Shown here piece by piece: positions 1 through 8,665 of a stretch of DNA of 33,055 bases. The notes beneath the pieces are model-generated. The model did not search any database. It worked only from the letters and a program-made list of their open reading frames with translations, and was not told the origin of the DNA. The first letter of the stretch is position 1; each line of letters opens with the position of its first letter. The DNA is from an uncultured Hyphomicrobiales bacterium (GTDB taxonomy: Bacteria > Pseudomonadota > Alphaproteobacteria > Rhizobiales > Beijerinckiaceae), in contig CAISEY010000018.1 of NCBI GenBank assembly GCA_903884435.1, positions 1-33,055 on the forward strand, given 5' to 3'. The position numbers and the translations under genes are program-made.

Positions 1-2
1 CC

Positions 3-1316
3 TGGCGGCGCGAGACGCCGCGGAGCCTGCCGCGCCGCCTCCGCGCCGGCCTGCCGCTCGCCGCCTGCGCGGCGATGAGCCTCTGCGCCCTGCCGCTCGC
101 CGCGCGCAACGGGCAGTTTTTCAGCGAAAAGCGCTTCGTCTTTTCCGCCTTCCTGTCGTCGTTCGGCGATCTGCCGCAACTCGTGCGCTTTCGCGGCCTG
201 ATCGAAGTCGCCGCCGAGCCCTCGCACGCGCCGTTTCCCACGCAGGACATTGTCTGCAACCCCGAGGGAACGCCGCCGGACATCGTGCTGTTTCTCAATG
301 AATCGGCCATGCCGCCGGGCGTCTACCCCGAACTCGTCTATCCCGCCGAACTCGGGGATTTCTTCAAGGCGCCGGACGGCCGCGTCCACCCGCTGCGGGT
401 CGAGACCTTCGGCGGCGGCACCTGGCTGACCGACTTTTCGGCGCTCACGGGCCTGTCGACGCGCTCCTTCGGCTCGATGCGCAATTTCGTCGCGAATTTC
501 ATGACGGGGCGGCTGCGCCACTCGCTGCCTCAATATCTGAAGGCCTGCGGCTATGAAACGAGCCTGATCTATCCGGCGTCCGCCGGCTTCGCGGGCGTCG
601 GGCGCTTTTACGAGGCCATCGGCTTCGACCGGGTCATCGACACGAAGGTTCACCAGGCGCCGGACCAGCGCCAGCGCGACGAATTTTATCTCGCGCAAGG
701 CGCGAAAATCATCGAGGCGAACGCAGCCTCGCCGCGTCCCCGGCCGCAGTTCATCGTGGCCTCCAGCATGTCGACCCAGTCGCCGTGGGATTTCCGCTTC
801 GCGCCGGAGACGCTGCGCGAGACCGACGCGACGCGCTGGAACGCCGACCCGGAATTCGACGAATATCTCTGGCGTCTCGTGCTCGCCAAACGCGACCGCG
901 ACGCCTTCCGCGCGCGACTCGCGACGAACGCGCCGGCGCGAAAAATCCTCTATGTCGATTACGGCGATCACCAGCCCGCCCTGGCGAAACTGCCCCTCGA
1001 AAACGCCGAGACCATCGCCAGCGACGGATTGTCCTGGCAACTCGACCCCGCGTCGAAGGCCTTCGAAACCTTCTACACGATCGAGGCCCAGGGCTTCACG
1101 CCGGCCTGGCCGGGCCGCGATCTGCCGATCGTCGAGGTCGCCCATCTCGCGACCATCGCGGTCATGGCGGCGGGCCTGCCGCTCGATCCGGTTTACAAGC
1201 GGCGCGCGCAACTGATGGAGACCTGCCAGGGCCTCTACGCCACCTGCGCCGACCGCGCGGCGGTGCTGACCTTCCAGCGCTGGCTGGTGGACAACGAATG
1301 GCTGGCGCAGAATTGA
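3..1316 (+). CDS. Sulfatase-fold membrane protein (LTA synthase/phosphoethanolamine transferase-like), 5' partial
   Basis: The frame is open from the first bases of the window, so the gene starts upstream; the ATG at 75 is probably internal. The first ~35 visible residues are hydrophobic and Ala/Leu-rich, like the last helix of an N-terminal membrane domain. A soluble domain follows that resembles alkaline-phosphatase/sulfatase-superfamily phosphoglycerol or phosphoethanolamine transferases: 'DIVLFLNESAMPPG' near the domain start (catalytic-nucleophile region), 'LTGLSTRSFG', and 'YVDYGDHQPAL' towards the C terminus (metal-binding Asp-His). Such enzymes modify envelope glycans or lipids on the periplasmic face. 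The substrate cannot be read from the sequence. It ends about 120 bp before the end of the next, convergent gene. Confidence 0.7.
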   Translation, partial: WRRETPRSLPRRLRAGLPLAACAAMSLCALPLAARNGQFFSEKRFVFSAFLSSFGDLPQLVRFRGLIEVAAEPSHAPFPTQDIVCNPEGTPPDIVLFLNESAMPPGVYPELVYPAELGDFFKAPDGRVHPLRVETFGGGTWLTDFSALTGLSTRSFGSMRNFVANFMTGRLRHSLPQYLKACGYETSLIYPASAGFAGVGRFYEAIGFDRVIDTKVHQAPDQRQRDEFYLAQGAKIIEANAASPRPRPQFIVASSMSTQSPWDFRFAPETLRETDATRWNADPEFDEYLWRLVLAKRDRDAFRARLATNAPARKILYVDYGDHQPALAKLPLENAETIASDGLSWQLDPASKAFETFYTIEAQGFTPAWPGRDLPIVEVAHLATIAVMAAGLPLDPVYKRRAQLMETCQGLYATCADRAAVLTFQRWLVDNEWLAQN

Positions 1317-1437
1317 GGGGCCGTTGGCGTGTCGGCAACAGAATCCCGGTTTCCAGCTCCCCGACGCATTGGATTTCAATTCGAGACCAACGGACAAAAT
1401 CAATATTTCAACCGCGCGTTTGAAGCGGATACAAATC

Positions 1438-2361
1438 TCAGGAATCCGCGTAGCTACGCCGGATAAGCGTCATTGCGCGTTCAAGGTCCTCTGGTTTCGT
1501 GAGCGTGATTTCGAGATCGCCTGTGCCAAAATGTCCAATTTTTGACACGTCGCGGGTAAAACCAGGTTCGAGCGTCACTGTGCCCGGATCTACCTTCACG
1601 AACAACACTATTTTGCCTGTGGTGGGCCGGAATTCGACGCAAGCAAAGTTTTTGATGCGCTTGAAAGCGACATAAAAGCGCGTCGTGGTTTCCTGAATGT
1701 CGTCGCCAAGGGCCATGAGGCTGGCGCGCAATGCCTCGAAGCGATCAAGCATCGAGACGTCGAGCGCCCCGATCACGGTCGAAATCGTCTTGTATCTATT
1801 GCTCGTTTGCCCACCCGTATCGCCGATTGCAGGACCTTTCTCTTCAATCGACGCGACATCCACCGCAGTCCTGGCGACAAGGTCCAGCATTAGCAGTTCC
1901 GGTCCATAGCGCCGGTAACAGATGAGGTCGATATTCCTCTGGATTTGCTTCACGGCGTGACCATCGAATTTTTTGAAATCGCCCGCGACACAAATCAGGC
2001 GAGGCGCCGACCAGTCCACGGCCTCGGCGTCTTTCTTGTCAAATTTTTCGAGGACGAGCCACTGGAAGTCCTTGCGATGATCCATCAGCCAGTCGAGGTA
2101 AAAAAGGCCCTGATTGATAACGTTCTCATCCGAAGCACGCTTGTATTCAAGAATGACAGGGCAACCATTCTCGTCCAGCCCCAATGTGTCGATTCTTCCT
2201 CCATGTGTCGTTTTGAATTCAGAAGCCAGGAAACGCACGCCAAGAAGCGCTTCGAGATTTTTCTCGAACAATGTTTGAACTGACTTCTCGATTGTATCGG
2301 TAGTGCCCGCGAGTTCCGAAACTTTGCCGTCCGCTAGGCGAAAAACCTTGATATCGGCCAT
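1438..2361 (-). CDS. DUF5655-type protein with PD-(D/E)XK nuclease-like domain
   Basis: 307 aa from the ATG at 2361, preferred over an upstream in-frame start at 2427 because relatives begin at this 'MADIKVF' sequence. The N-terminal half carries a PD-(D/E)XK-like core: Asp58 in 'GRIDTLGLD', then Glu72 and Lys74 in 'VILEYKRA', the pattern of NucS/DUF91-like nucleases. The C-terminal ~110 residues resemble DUF5655, including 'KNFACVEFRPTTGKIVLFVK'. The function of this family is not established; a nucleic-acid role is an inference from the fold. The gene is clearly less GC-rich than its neighbours (A/T-rich stretches at 1380-1440 and 2090-2420), suggesting horizontal acquisition. It sits alone, convergent with the upstream gene and ending opposite no partner. 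Confidence 0.7.
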   Translation of the reverse strand: MADIKVFRLADGKVSELAGTTDTIEKSVQTLFEKNLEALLGVRFLASEFKTTHGGRIDTLGLDENGCPVILEYKRASDENVINQGLFYLDWLMDHRKDFQWLVLEKFDKKDAEAVDWSAPRLICVAGDFKKFDGHAVKQIQRNIDLICYRRYGPELLMLDLVARTAVDVASIEEKGPAIGDTGGQTSNRYKTISTVIGALDVSMLDRFEALRASLMALGDDIQETTTRFYVAFKRIKNFACVEFRPTTGKIVLFVKVDPGTVTLEPGFTRDVSKIGHFGTGDLEITLTKPEDLERAMTLIRRSYADS

Positions 2362-2453
2362 TGAGATTCTTTCGCCCAACAATTTCAAGAGCCACGACGC
2401 CACGTTTGGCGAGAAACTCCTCACCAAATCAAATCGGCGCCTTTATGGCGCCC

Positions 2454-3197
2454 TCACCGCCCTCCCGGCGCCATTCCCTTCAACATCTCGCCAATCGCCT
2501 CCACGGCCGCCTGCAACGCCGCGCCGTCCTTCGAGCGCACGACGATCTGGTTACGGAAACGCCCCTCGCCGAATTGCGGATAGGAGCCGATGATCGTCCG
2601 GGGATGCGCCTTCGCGATGTCGCCGAGAGCCGCCGCGTAGGGTCCCTCGGGAATGCCAGCCGCCTCGATGGTCTCCATCAGCATCCGCGCGCCCGTCGTC
2701 AGTTTCGGCGCGACGTCGTCGAGCATCGCCTGCATGATCGAGGGCACGCCGGCCATGACGATGACGTTCTCGATCTTGAATCCCGGCACTTTCGAAATCG
2801 GATTGGCGACGTGTTCGGCGCCGCGCGGAATCCGCGCCATGCGGCGGCGCGATTCGTTGAGGTCTTCCGGCTTCAGCCGTTGCAGCATCAGGTCGATGAT
2901 GCGCTGGTCCTCGTAGAGTTCGACGCCGAGCGCCCTGGCCACCGCGTCGGCGGTGATGTCGTCGTGCGTCGGCCCGATGCCGCCGGTGGTGAAAACATAC
3001 GCATAGCGCTTGCGCAGCGCGTTCAGCGCGTCGACAATGTCGTCCATCTCGTCGGGAACGACGCGGACTTCCTTCATGTCGATGCCGATGTTGGTCAGGA
3101 ACTCGGCGATGTAGCCGATGTTCTTGTCCTTGGTGCGTCCGGACAGGATCTCGTCCCCGATGACGAGAAGCGCGGCGTGAATGTTGGTTTCGGTCAT
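2454..3197 (-). CDS. CinA-N / MoCF-domain molybdopterin-binding protein
   Basis: 247 aa. Start ATG at 3197 is chosen because GGGGAG lies 7 nt upstream and '[19 protein letters not shown]' follows directly, the standard N terminus of COG1058 proteins. The MoaB/Mog-type fold is shown by '[20 protein letters not shown]' (the TTGG-GPT-DD signature). Only the MoCF domain is present; the C-terminal amidase domain of full-length CinA is absent, as is common in alphaproteobacterial copies. Family members have been linked to molybdopterin binding and, in CinA, to nucleotide pyrophosphatase activity; the role of this single-domain form is not settled. It is divergent from sfsA with 116 bp between starts, so both promoters should lie there. 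Confidence 0.85.
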   Translation of the reverse strand: MTETNIHAALLVIGDEILSGRTKDKNIGYIAEFLTNIGIDMKEVRVVPDEMDDIVDALNALRKRYAYVFTTGGIGPTHDDITADAVARALGVELYEDQRIIDLMLQRLKPEDLNESRRRMARIPRGAEHVANPISKVPGFKIENVIVMAGVPSIMQAMLDDVAPKLTTGARMLMETIEAAGIPEGPYAAALGDIAKAHPRTIIGSYPQFGEGRFRNQIVVRSKDGAALQAAVEAIGEMLKGMAPGGR

Positions 3198-3313
3198 GGA
3201 AATCTCCCCGGCGGGGACGTTACGGGAGGCGCGCGCGCGCCGGCAAGAGAAAAGTCGCGCCATGCCCGTCAATCCACATTGACCGCGCGCCGCGCCCGCC
3301 CCACCCTGACGCG

Positions 3314-4027
3314 ATGAAATTCCCCGAACCGCTCATCGAAGGCCGCCTGATCCGGCGTTACAAGCGCTTCCTCGCCGATGTCGAACTCGCCGGCGGCGAG
3401 ATCGTGACGGCCCATTGCGCCAATCCCGGCGCCATGACCGGCCTCGCGGCGCCGGGCGTGCGCGTCTGGCTCTCGGTCTCGTCCAGTCCCGCGCGCAAGC
3501 TCCGGCATTCCTGGGAAATCGTCGAGGCGGATTTCGGCGATGGCCTTCAATTCGCCGGCGTCAACACGGCCCGCCCCAACGGAATCGTCGCCGACGCGAT
3601 TTGCGCGGGGTTTTTCCCGGAGTTCGCCGGCTACGGGCCGCCGCGCCGGGAGGTCAAATATGGCGCGAACAGCCGCGTCGACATTCTGCTCCGCGGCGAG
3701 GGCCTTCCCGACTGTTACGTCGAGGTCAAGAACGTCCACCTCATGCGCCGGCCCGGCCTCGCCGAGTTTCCCGACAGCGTCACCGCGCGCGGCGCCAAAC
3801 ATCTCGTGGAGCTCGCCGGCATGGTCGCGGCGGGACACCGGGCGATCATGGTCTATCTCGTGCAGATGCGCGCCGATCGCTTCACGCTCGCCGCCGACAT
3901 CGATCCCCCCTACGCGGCCGCCTTCGCGCGGGCCCGCGCCGCCGGCGTCGAGGCCATCGCGATTCGTTGCGACGTGTCGCCCCTCGCCATCGAACCCGAC
4001 CGGCGCATTCCCGTCGTTATTCCCTGA
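3314..4027 (+). CDS. sfsA: SfsA family DNA/RNA nuclease
   Basis: 237 aa, the normal SfsA length. Conserved blocks are visible in order: '[15 protein letters not shown]' near the N terminus, '[12 protein letters not shown]', '[15 protein letters not shown]', the nuclease-like 'RVDILL...[10 protein letters not shown]' (Asp and Glu-x-Lys of a PD-(D/E)XK core), '[16 protein letters not shown]' and 'MVYLVQ'. SfsA was named for sugar fermentation stimulation in E. coli; a nuclease activity has been attributed to the family. No strong ribosome binding site precedes the ATG. The last 11 bp overlap the 3' end of the convergent FkbM gene. In many Hyphomicrobiales sfsA lies next to map and radC; here a 4.6-kb block separates them. 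Confidence 0.92.
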   Translation: MKFPEPLIEGRLIRRYKRFLADVELAGGEIVTAHCANPGAMTGLAAPGVRVWLSVSSSPARKLRHSWEIVEADFGDGLQFAGVNTARPNGIVADAICAGFFPEFAGYGPPRREVKYGANSRVDILLRGEGLPDCYVEVKNVHLMRRPGLAEFPDSVTARGAKHLVELAGMVAAGHRAIMVYLVQMRADRFTLAADIDPPYAAAFARARAAGVEAIAIRCDVSPLAIEPDRRIPVVIP

Positions 4028-4880
4028 TCTCCGCCTCGCCGCGCGTGAACACGAGATTGGAAGCCGTTTCCGCGCGCGGCGCGTAGCCATGCGCCACGAG
4101 CAGCGCCGGCAAATCCACCGACCAGTGACGGCGATCCGAATTCAGAACGATGACCCGCGGCGCGAGCGCGCCGGGCCCCGACTCGAAAAACGGCGCGAGC
4201 GCCATGTCCTCGGCGCCGGCCACGTCGAGCTTGAGCACGTCGATCCGCGCGATGTTTTCCTCGCGCGCGAGGTCGAGCAGGGTCGTGGCGGGAACCTCGA
4301 TCTCGTCGCCGCCCGCCGGCGAATTGCGGGAAATGCAGATGCTGGCGCCGCCCTCGTTGCGCTGGTCGTAGAAAAGCGTCAGCCGCCCGGCGCGGTCCGC
4401 GATGGCGGTGCGCACGGCCTTCACCATGCCAGAGCGGTTGGCGTGAATGTTGAAACACAGGCGCTCGAACACAGCCGGCTCCGGCTCCACCGCGAGGATG
4501 CGCGAGCCGGCCCCCGCGACGCCCGCGGCCCAGAGGGCGTAACCGCCGAAATTGGCGCCCACGTCGATGAAAACGCTCTCGTCCCGCAAATAGGGCGCGA
4601 TGATCGCGCGCTCCACGGGGTCGAAATATTGCGGCGTGAAGGCGACGCGCTTTTCCCAGATGTTGGCGCGCGCGTGCAGGCGCATCCGCGCGCCCAGAAC
4701 CTCGATGTCGAGCGGGCGTCCGCCGAGCCCCAGCATCGCGAGGCCGCGCAGGAAATAGGCGCGCCTCTTGCCTCTCCAGCCGGGCGAACAGCCGCGCGTC
4801 ATCGCGAGGATGCGCCGCGTCAGGCCGCCGGGTGCGTAACGTCCCCAGTCGGCGGAATCTGTGGCCTCGGAACCTTGCAC
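4017..4880 (-). CDS. FkbM family SAM-dependent methyltransferase
   Basis: 287 aa from a GTG at 4880, the first in-frame start after an upstream stop; an ATG at 4802 is an alternative. The SAM-binding Rossmann motif I is '[15 protein letters not shown]' at residues ~104-118, followed by the acidic 'AVEPEP' that typically contacts the SAM ribose, and '[16 protein letters not shown]', the conserved motif before the C-terminal strands (usually 'KIDVEGAE'). FkbM proteins O-methylate sugars, polyketides or other small metabolites; the acceptor is unknown. The gene stands alone on the minus strand and converges on sfsA with an 11-bp overlap. The N-terminal ~50 residues are Arg-rich and not obviously part of the domain, so the true start may lie downstream. 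Confidence 0.8.
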   Translation of the reverse strand: MQGSEATDSADWGRYAPGGLTRRILAMTRGCSPGWRGKRRAYFLRGLAMLGLGGRPLDIEVLGARMRLHARANIWEKRVAFTPQYFDPVERAIIAPYLRDESVFIDVGANFGGYALWAAGVAGAGSRILAVEPEPAVFERLCFNIHANRSGMVKAVRTAIADRAGRLTLFYDQRNEGGASICISRNSPAGGDEIEVPATTLLDLAREENIARIDVLKLDVAGAEDMALAPFFESGPGALAPRVIVLNSDRRHWSVDLPALLVAHGYAPRAETASNLVFTRGEAEIRE

Positions 4881-5035
4881 GAAATGTCCGCTTCATCGCG
4901 CCGCGGAAAAAGTCCGCCGCGCCGGCGCCCTCGGGCGGGCGCCGTGGATTGTCTACCACGCGCCAATCCGGCGAGGCCAGCCGGGCGGCATAACGACGCA
5001 TGGACAGAGTTTCACCCGACCGGTAACCTTCGACC

Positions 5036-5434
5036 ATGCCGGGGATCCATCGCACGCGCCAATCATGGGGACGCGCCGTTCTGGCGGCGTTCGCCGTGTT
5101 CGCGTTGCTGACGCGGCTCGCCGCGCCGGCCGCGGCGCATCGCGCGCCCTCCGTCGACGAATTGCTGTCGGATCCGCACGCCCTGTGTCTCGACGCGGGC
5201 GAAGCCGCGCGGGATGGCGCGCCCTCCTCGCCCTTGCACGCGCACGACGCGTGCGGCGAGTGTTGCCTGTCCTCCGTGCGTCTCGACTCGTCGCCGGCGC
5301 CGGCGGCCTCCGAACCCGCGCCGCGCCCCGCGCCGGTCGCCATCGTCTGGCGCGTCCATGATCGCGCCGGGCGCGGTCCGCCCGCGGAAGCCTGGTCCCC
5401 CCACCGCGCGCAGCGCGCGCCACCCATCGTCTGA
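5036..5434 (+). CDS. Small exported Cys/His protein, DUF2946-like
   Basis: 132 aa with a signal sequence: basic start, hydrophobic core 'AVLAAFAVFALLTRLAA' and an Ala-x-Ala-type cleavage site near residue 35. The mature part has 'LCLDAG' and then 'HAHDACGECCL', a Cys/His cluster in the same layout as DUF2946 proteins (a Cys about 40 residues into the mature chain, then His-x-x-Cys-x-x-Cys). The C-terminal ~50 residues are Pro/Ala/Arg-rich. DUF2946 proteins commonly sit next to copper or TonB-receptor genes; a role in periplasmic copper handling is an inference strengthened by the ycnI and copCD genes that follow on the same strand. The start codon has only a weak upstream Shine-Dalgarno sequence. 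Confidence 0.6.
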   Translation: MPGIHRTRQSWGRAVLAAFAVFALLTRLAAPAAAHRAPSVDELLSDPHALCLDAGEAARDGAPSSPLHAHDACGECCLSSVRLDSSPAPAASEPAPRPAPVAIVWRVHDRAGRGPPAEAWSPHRAQRAPPIV

Positions 5435-5507
5435 TCGTCTGAAACTTCGCCTTCGGGCGCGCCGAGCGCGCGTCCGCCTGTCGTCAGTCAATCGATCGGA
5501 TCATCCC

Positions 5508-6041
5508 ATGAACGCTCACGCCTCCCGCGCGCGCCTCGCCGCGCTTTCCCTCCTGTTCGTCGCCGCCTCGCTCCCCGCCCGCGCCCACGCCACGCTGGAA
5601 GTCCAGCAAGCCGTCGTCGGCGCCTCCTACAAGGCCGTCATGCGCATTCCCCATGGCTGCGGCGCCCTGCCAACGCTGAAGGTGCGCGTGCGCGTTCCCG
5701 ATGGCGTCGTCGGCGTCAAGCCGATGCCGAAACCAGGCTGGAAGCTCGAAACCGTGAAGGGCAAATACGACCGGACCTACGAGCTCTTTCACGCGAAAAT
5801 CTCGGAAGGCGTCCGCGAAATCACCTGGAGCGGCGGCAATCTGCCGGGCGAATGGTATGATGAATTCGTCTTCGCCGGAACGATCTCGGACGATCTGAAA
5901 CCCGGTTCGACCCTGTGGTTTCCGACCGTGCAGGAATGCGACGGCGCCGCGGAACGCTGGATTGAAATTCCCGTCGAGGGAAAGTCCGCCGAGGATCTGA
6001 AGGCGCCCGCGCCGGGCCTGAAACTCCTGCCGAAACCCTGA
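5508..6041 (+). CDS. ycnI: YcnI/DUF1775 periplasmic copper-binding protein
   Basis: 177 aa. A signal peptide ends at 'ARA', leaving a mature protein beginning His27-Ala-Thr-Leu-Glu31. In characterised YcnI a mature N-terminal His together with a nearby Glu binds Cu(II), and both positions are kept here. The DUF1775 core follows: 'YKAVMRIPHGC', 'VRVPDGVVGVKPMPKPGWKLE', 'REITWSGGNLP', 'YDEFVFAGT', 'LWFPTVQEC'. The short form lacks the C-terminal membrane anchor of Gram-positive homologues, as expected for a soluble Gram-negative periplasmic protein. It lies 73 bp after the DUF2946-like gene and 6 bp before copCD, so the three are very likely one transcription unit for copper handling. Confidence 0.88.
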   Translation: MNAHASRARLAALSLLFVAASLPARAHATLEVQQAVVGASYKAVMRIPHGCGALPTLKVRVRVPDGVVGVKPMPKPGWKLETVKGKYDRTYELFHAKISEGVREITWSGGNLPGEWYDEFVFAGTISDDLKPGSTLWFPTVQECDGAAERWIEIPVEGKSAEDLKAPAPGLKLLPKP

Positions 6042-6047
6042 CGCGCC

Positions 6048-7565
6048 ATGAGCGCCCGCCGCGCTCTCGCCTCGCTGCTGATCCTTCTCGCCGCGCTCGC
6101 GCGGGGCGGGGAGGCGCGCGCTCACGCGACGCTGGTGTTCGCGCATCCAGCCGACGGCGCCGTGGTCGCCGCCGCGCCGGCGACGATCCGCCTTCGGTTC
6201 AACGAACCCGTGACGCCTCTCCTCGTGCGCCTGCTTGATTCCTCCGGCCGCGCGCGCGAGGACGCGGTTGTCCGCGTCTCCGGCGACACGATTGAAATCA
6301 CGCCGCCCGCCGGATTGGGCGGCGGCGCACTGACCCTGAGCTACCGGATCGTCTCCGCCGACGGGCACCCCGTCGGGGGCTCGCTCGCCTTCTCGATCGG
6401 CGCGCCCGGCGGCGGCGGAGCCGTCGAGGCCCCGGACTTCGCGCGCCCCGTCGCGATCTGGTCGGTGCGCGCCATTTATTATCTGGCCTTTCTGTTCGGG
6501 GCCGCCGGCGCCTTCGCCGCGCCGGGCGCGGCGGACGCGCGAACCAGGCGCTGCCTCGCCGCCCTTCTCACGACAGCCGCCCTGGCGTCGATCCTGTCGG
6601 TCGGCCTGCAAGGCCTCGACCTTCTCGACGCGGGATGGGCCGCGCTCCTGGACGCGGGCGCGTGGCGCGCCGGGGCCCTGTCGCCGCCCGGCGCGAGCGC
6701 GCTGCTGGCGCTTTGCGCCCTCGGGGCCTTCGCCCTGTCGGTCCGGGGCTGGCGGAGCCGGCTTTGCGCTCTCGCTGGCCTCGTGGCGACGGGGGCCTCC
6801 TTCGCCGCCAGCGGCCACGCCAGCGTCGCCAACCCGCAACTGTTGACGCGCCCGGCGGTCTTCCTGCACGCCGCCGCCGCGACGATTCTTCTCGGCCCGT
6901 TGCTCGCCGCGGCGGCGGCTTTCCCGCGACCAGGCGCCGCCCTCCGCCGCCTCGCTCTTCCCGCGCTGGCGGCGCTTGTCGCGAGCGGGCTCGCGCTCGC
7001 CATCGTTCAGGTGGAGGCGCCGCGCGCGCTCGTCGAAACCGCCTATGGCCGGCTGCTGCTCGCCAAACTCGCGGCGCTCGCGGCGATGTTCGGCGCTGTC
7101 CTGCTCGCCCGGCGCACGCGCGGGCGGCCTGGTCCCGGACCGGCGCGGCTCGCGCAAGCGCAACTGGCGCTCGCCTGCGTCGTGCTTCTCGTGACCGCCG
7201 GCTGGCGCCTGACGCCGCCGCCGCGGGCGCTGGCGACGGTCGCGCGAACGCTGCACGTCCACGCGGAAAAAATGATGGCGATGCTGACCTTCGATCCGGG
7301 CCGCGCCGGCGCCAACCGGGTGCAAATCGAGATTCTCGACGGCGATTTCGGCCCGCTGGAGCCAAAGGAGGTGCGGCTGGTCCTGACGCCGGCCAACGCC
7401 GCGATCGAACCGGTTTCCCGACCCGCCCGGCGCGCGCCCGGCGGCGGCTGGAGCGTTGACAACCTCCACGTCCCCTTCCCCGGCGCCTGGACGGTCACGG
7501 TCGAAGCCCTTGTCACCGATTTCGACAGGATCGCGATTTCCGAGGGCTTCGAATTCACCCGGTAG
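6048..7565 (+). CDS. CopC-CopD fusion with C-terminal YtkA-like domain
   Basis: 505 aa, three parts in order. (1) Signal peptide then a CopC domain, residues ~26-122: mature N-terminal His26 ('HATLVFAHPADGA'), 'LRFNEPV', and 'SADGHPVGGSLAFSIG' with Asp105 and His107; the N-terminal His, Asp and second His are the known CopC Cu(II) ligands. (2) A CopD domain with about eight hydrophobic helices between ~137 and 395, including 'GHASVANPQLL'. (3) A periplasmic C-terminal domain of ~105 residues beginning 'LHVHAEKMMAMLTF', resembling YtkA-like domains. CopC/CopD pairs are associated with copper import across the inner membrane. The ATG is 6 bp after the ycnI stop, implying co-transcription. It ends 18 bp from the convergent cytochrome gene. 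Confidence 0.87.
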   Translation: MSARRALASLLILLAALARGGEARAHATLVFAHPADGAVVAAAPATIRLRFNEPVTPLLVRLLDSSGRAREDAVVRVSGDTIEITPPAGLGGGALTLSYRIVSADGHPVGGSLAFSIGAPGGGGAVEAPDFARPVAIWSVRAIYYLAFLFGAAGAFAAPGAADARTRRCLAALLTTAALASILSVGLQGLDLLDAGWAALLDAGAWRAGALSPPGASALLALCALGAFALSVRGWRSRLCALAGLVATGASFAASGHASVANPQLLTRPAVFLHAAAATILLGPLLAAAAAFPRPGAALRRLALPALAALVASGLALAIVQVEAPRALVETAYGRLLLAKLAALAAMFGAVLLARRTRGRPGPGPARLAQAQLALACVVLLVTAGWRLTPPPRALATVARTLHVHAEKMMAMLTFDPGRAGANRVQIEILDGDFGPLEPKEVRLVLTPANAAIEPVSRPARRAPGGGWSVDNLHVPFPGAWTVTVEALVTDFDRIAISEGFEFTR

Positions 7566-7582
7566 CCGCCAGGTCCGGCGGC
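7565..7582. terminator. Hairpin in the 18-bp convergent gap after copCD
   Basis: GCCGCC (7565-7570) and GGCGGC (7577-7582) form a 6-bp GC-only stem with a 6-nt loop, filling the gap between the convergent copCD and cytochrome c genes. There is no T run on either side, so it may act as a stall or processing site rather than a classic intrinsic terminator. Confidence 0.3.
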
Positions 7583-7583
7583 G

Positions 7584-8456
7584 TCAGTCGAGCGGCGGCA
7601 GGCGGCGCAAATAGGCGATGAGCGCGTCCATGTCGCCAGGCGTCATGTTTTTGAAATAGGCGCCGCGCGCCATTGGCCCCGCGAGCTGGCGTCCGTCGCG
7701 CCCCTTGCTGGTCGTCAGAACCCGTTTGATGTCCTCGTCCGTCCAGTCGCCGATGCCCGCGGTCTTGCTGGACGTGATGTTCACCGCCGCGACGCTGCCC
7801 GCCGGCCCGCTGAACACGCGTCCGCCCTTGCCCGGCGCGCCCCTGAAATCCGGCGTGTCCCCGACATGGCCCGCGTGACACTCCTGGCAATGGGCGAGGG
7901 TCGCGAGATAGGCGCCGCGCTTGACGGGATCGGCGAGGTCGCGCTCGTCGGTCGGCCGCTCCGTCCCGGGAACCGCGTGAACCACCGTGTTCAGGCGATA
8001 GACCGGCGCCTGAACCTTGTTGTTCACCGGCGGGAGCGAACGCAGAAACGCGACAATGGAATCGAGATCGCCCGGCGTCATTCCGCCATAGAAAGCGAAA
8101 GGCATGGCGGTCGCCAGACGCGAACCATCGGGCCGCACGCCTGTCGTGAGCGTCCGCTTCAGGTCGGCGTCGCTCCAGGCGCCGATTCCGGTCTCCCGGT
8201 CGGGCGTGATGTTGGCGCCCTTCACGAGATAGGCGGGAGTTTCGAAGATTTGCGAACCGCCGGAGAGGCGCCGGGTCATGTCGAGACCGCCATTCGGCCC
8301 GCGCGGCGTGTGGCAGGTATCGCAGGCCATCACGGCGTTGACGAGATAGGCGCCCCGCTCGACGGAGCCTTGCGCGAAGGCGCCCGGCGCGGTGGCGAGC
8401 CCCGCCGCGCAAAGCAGACCGGCGATGATAGTCCCGATACGTGCGTCCCGCGTCAT
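7584..8456 (-). CDS. Diheme c-type cytochrome, periplasmic
   Basis: 290 aa. A Sec signal peptide ends near 'GAFAQG'. Two CxxCH heme-c sites are present, 'CDTCH' at 45-49 and 'CQECH' near 190, each starting a repeated module that also holds an 'NITPD/NITSS' segment, 'GIGxWxDxDxKRxLTT' and 'MTPGDxDxxxAxLRxLPP'. This two-domain layout matches the cytochrome subunits of membrane-bound alcohol/aldehyde dehydrogenases and related diheme cytochromes, but the third heme and C-terminal anchor of those subunits are missing. Candidate axial Met residues occur in 'AMPFAFYGGMTP' and 'MARGAYFKNMTP'. The ATG has GGGGGAG 8 nt upstream. It is divergent from map, and no dehydrogenase partner lies next to it. 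Confidence 0.85.
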   Translation of the reverse strand: MTRDARIGTIIAGLLCAAGLATAPGAFAQGSVERGAYLVNAVMACDTCHTPRGPNGGLDMTRRLSGGSQIFETPAYLVKGANITPDRETGIGAWSDADLKRTLTTGVRPDGSRLATAMPFAFYGGMTPGDLDSIVAFLRSLPPVNNKVQAPVYRLNTVVHAVPGTERPTDERDLADPVKRGAYLATLAHCQECHAGHVGDTPDFRGAPGKGGRVFSGPAGSVAAVNITSSKTAGIGDWTDEDIKRVLTTSKGRDGRQLAGPMARGAYFKNMTPGDMDALIAYLRRLPPLD

Positions 8457-8506
8457 TGAAACTCCCCCGTTGCTGATTATGTATTCGCGATAATTCGATG
8501 ATCCCT

Positions 8507-8535
8507 TCTGGATACTTCGTCGCGTTTATTGTCAA
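8507..8535 (-). promoter_or_regulatory. Candidate sigma-70 promoter for the diheme cytochrome gene
   Basis: Reading on the minus strand, a perfect TTGACA (8535-8530) is followed after 15 nt by TATCCA (8514-8509), about 50 nt upstream of the cytochrome start. The surrounding 8470-8535 stretch is the most A/T-rich part of this divergent region. The short spacer makes it tentative. Confidence 0.35.
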
Positions 8536-8665
8536 GCTTCGGCGACAGCCGTTCGCCCCGAGGACGAAAGACAAGGGCCGGCCAAATCCGGCCACCATGT
8601 AATCCTTGCTTCCACCAGCGGATTTCCGGCATATGGGGAATCCCCGGATCAATGCCCAGGCTCCC

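Noticed and set aside
1324-1545. A 73-codon plus-strand frame after the sulfatase-like gene
   Set aside because: Partly antisense to the nuclease-like gene, no ribosome site and no similarity recognised.
3540-5111. A 523-codon plus-strand frame across sfsA and the FkbM gene
   Set aside because: Runs through two well-supported genes in other frames; Arg/Ser/Pro-rich with no motifs.
5484-7469. A 661-codon minus-strand frame opposite ycnI-copCD
   Set aside because: Low-complexity Arg/Gly/Glu composition with no domains; the plus strand encodes clear CopC/CopD and YcnI proteins.
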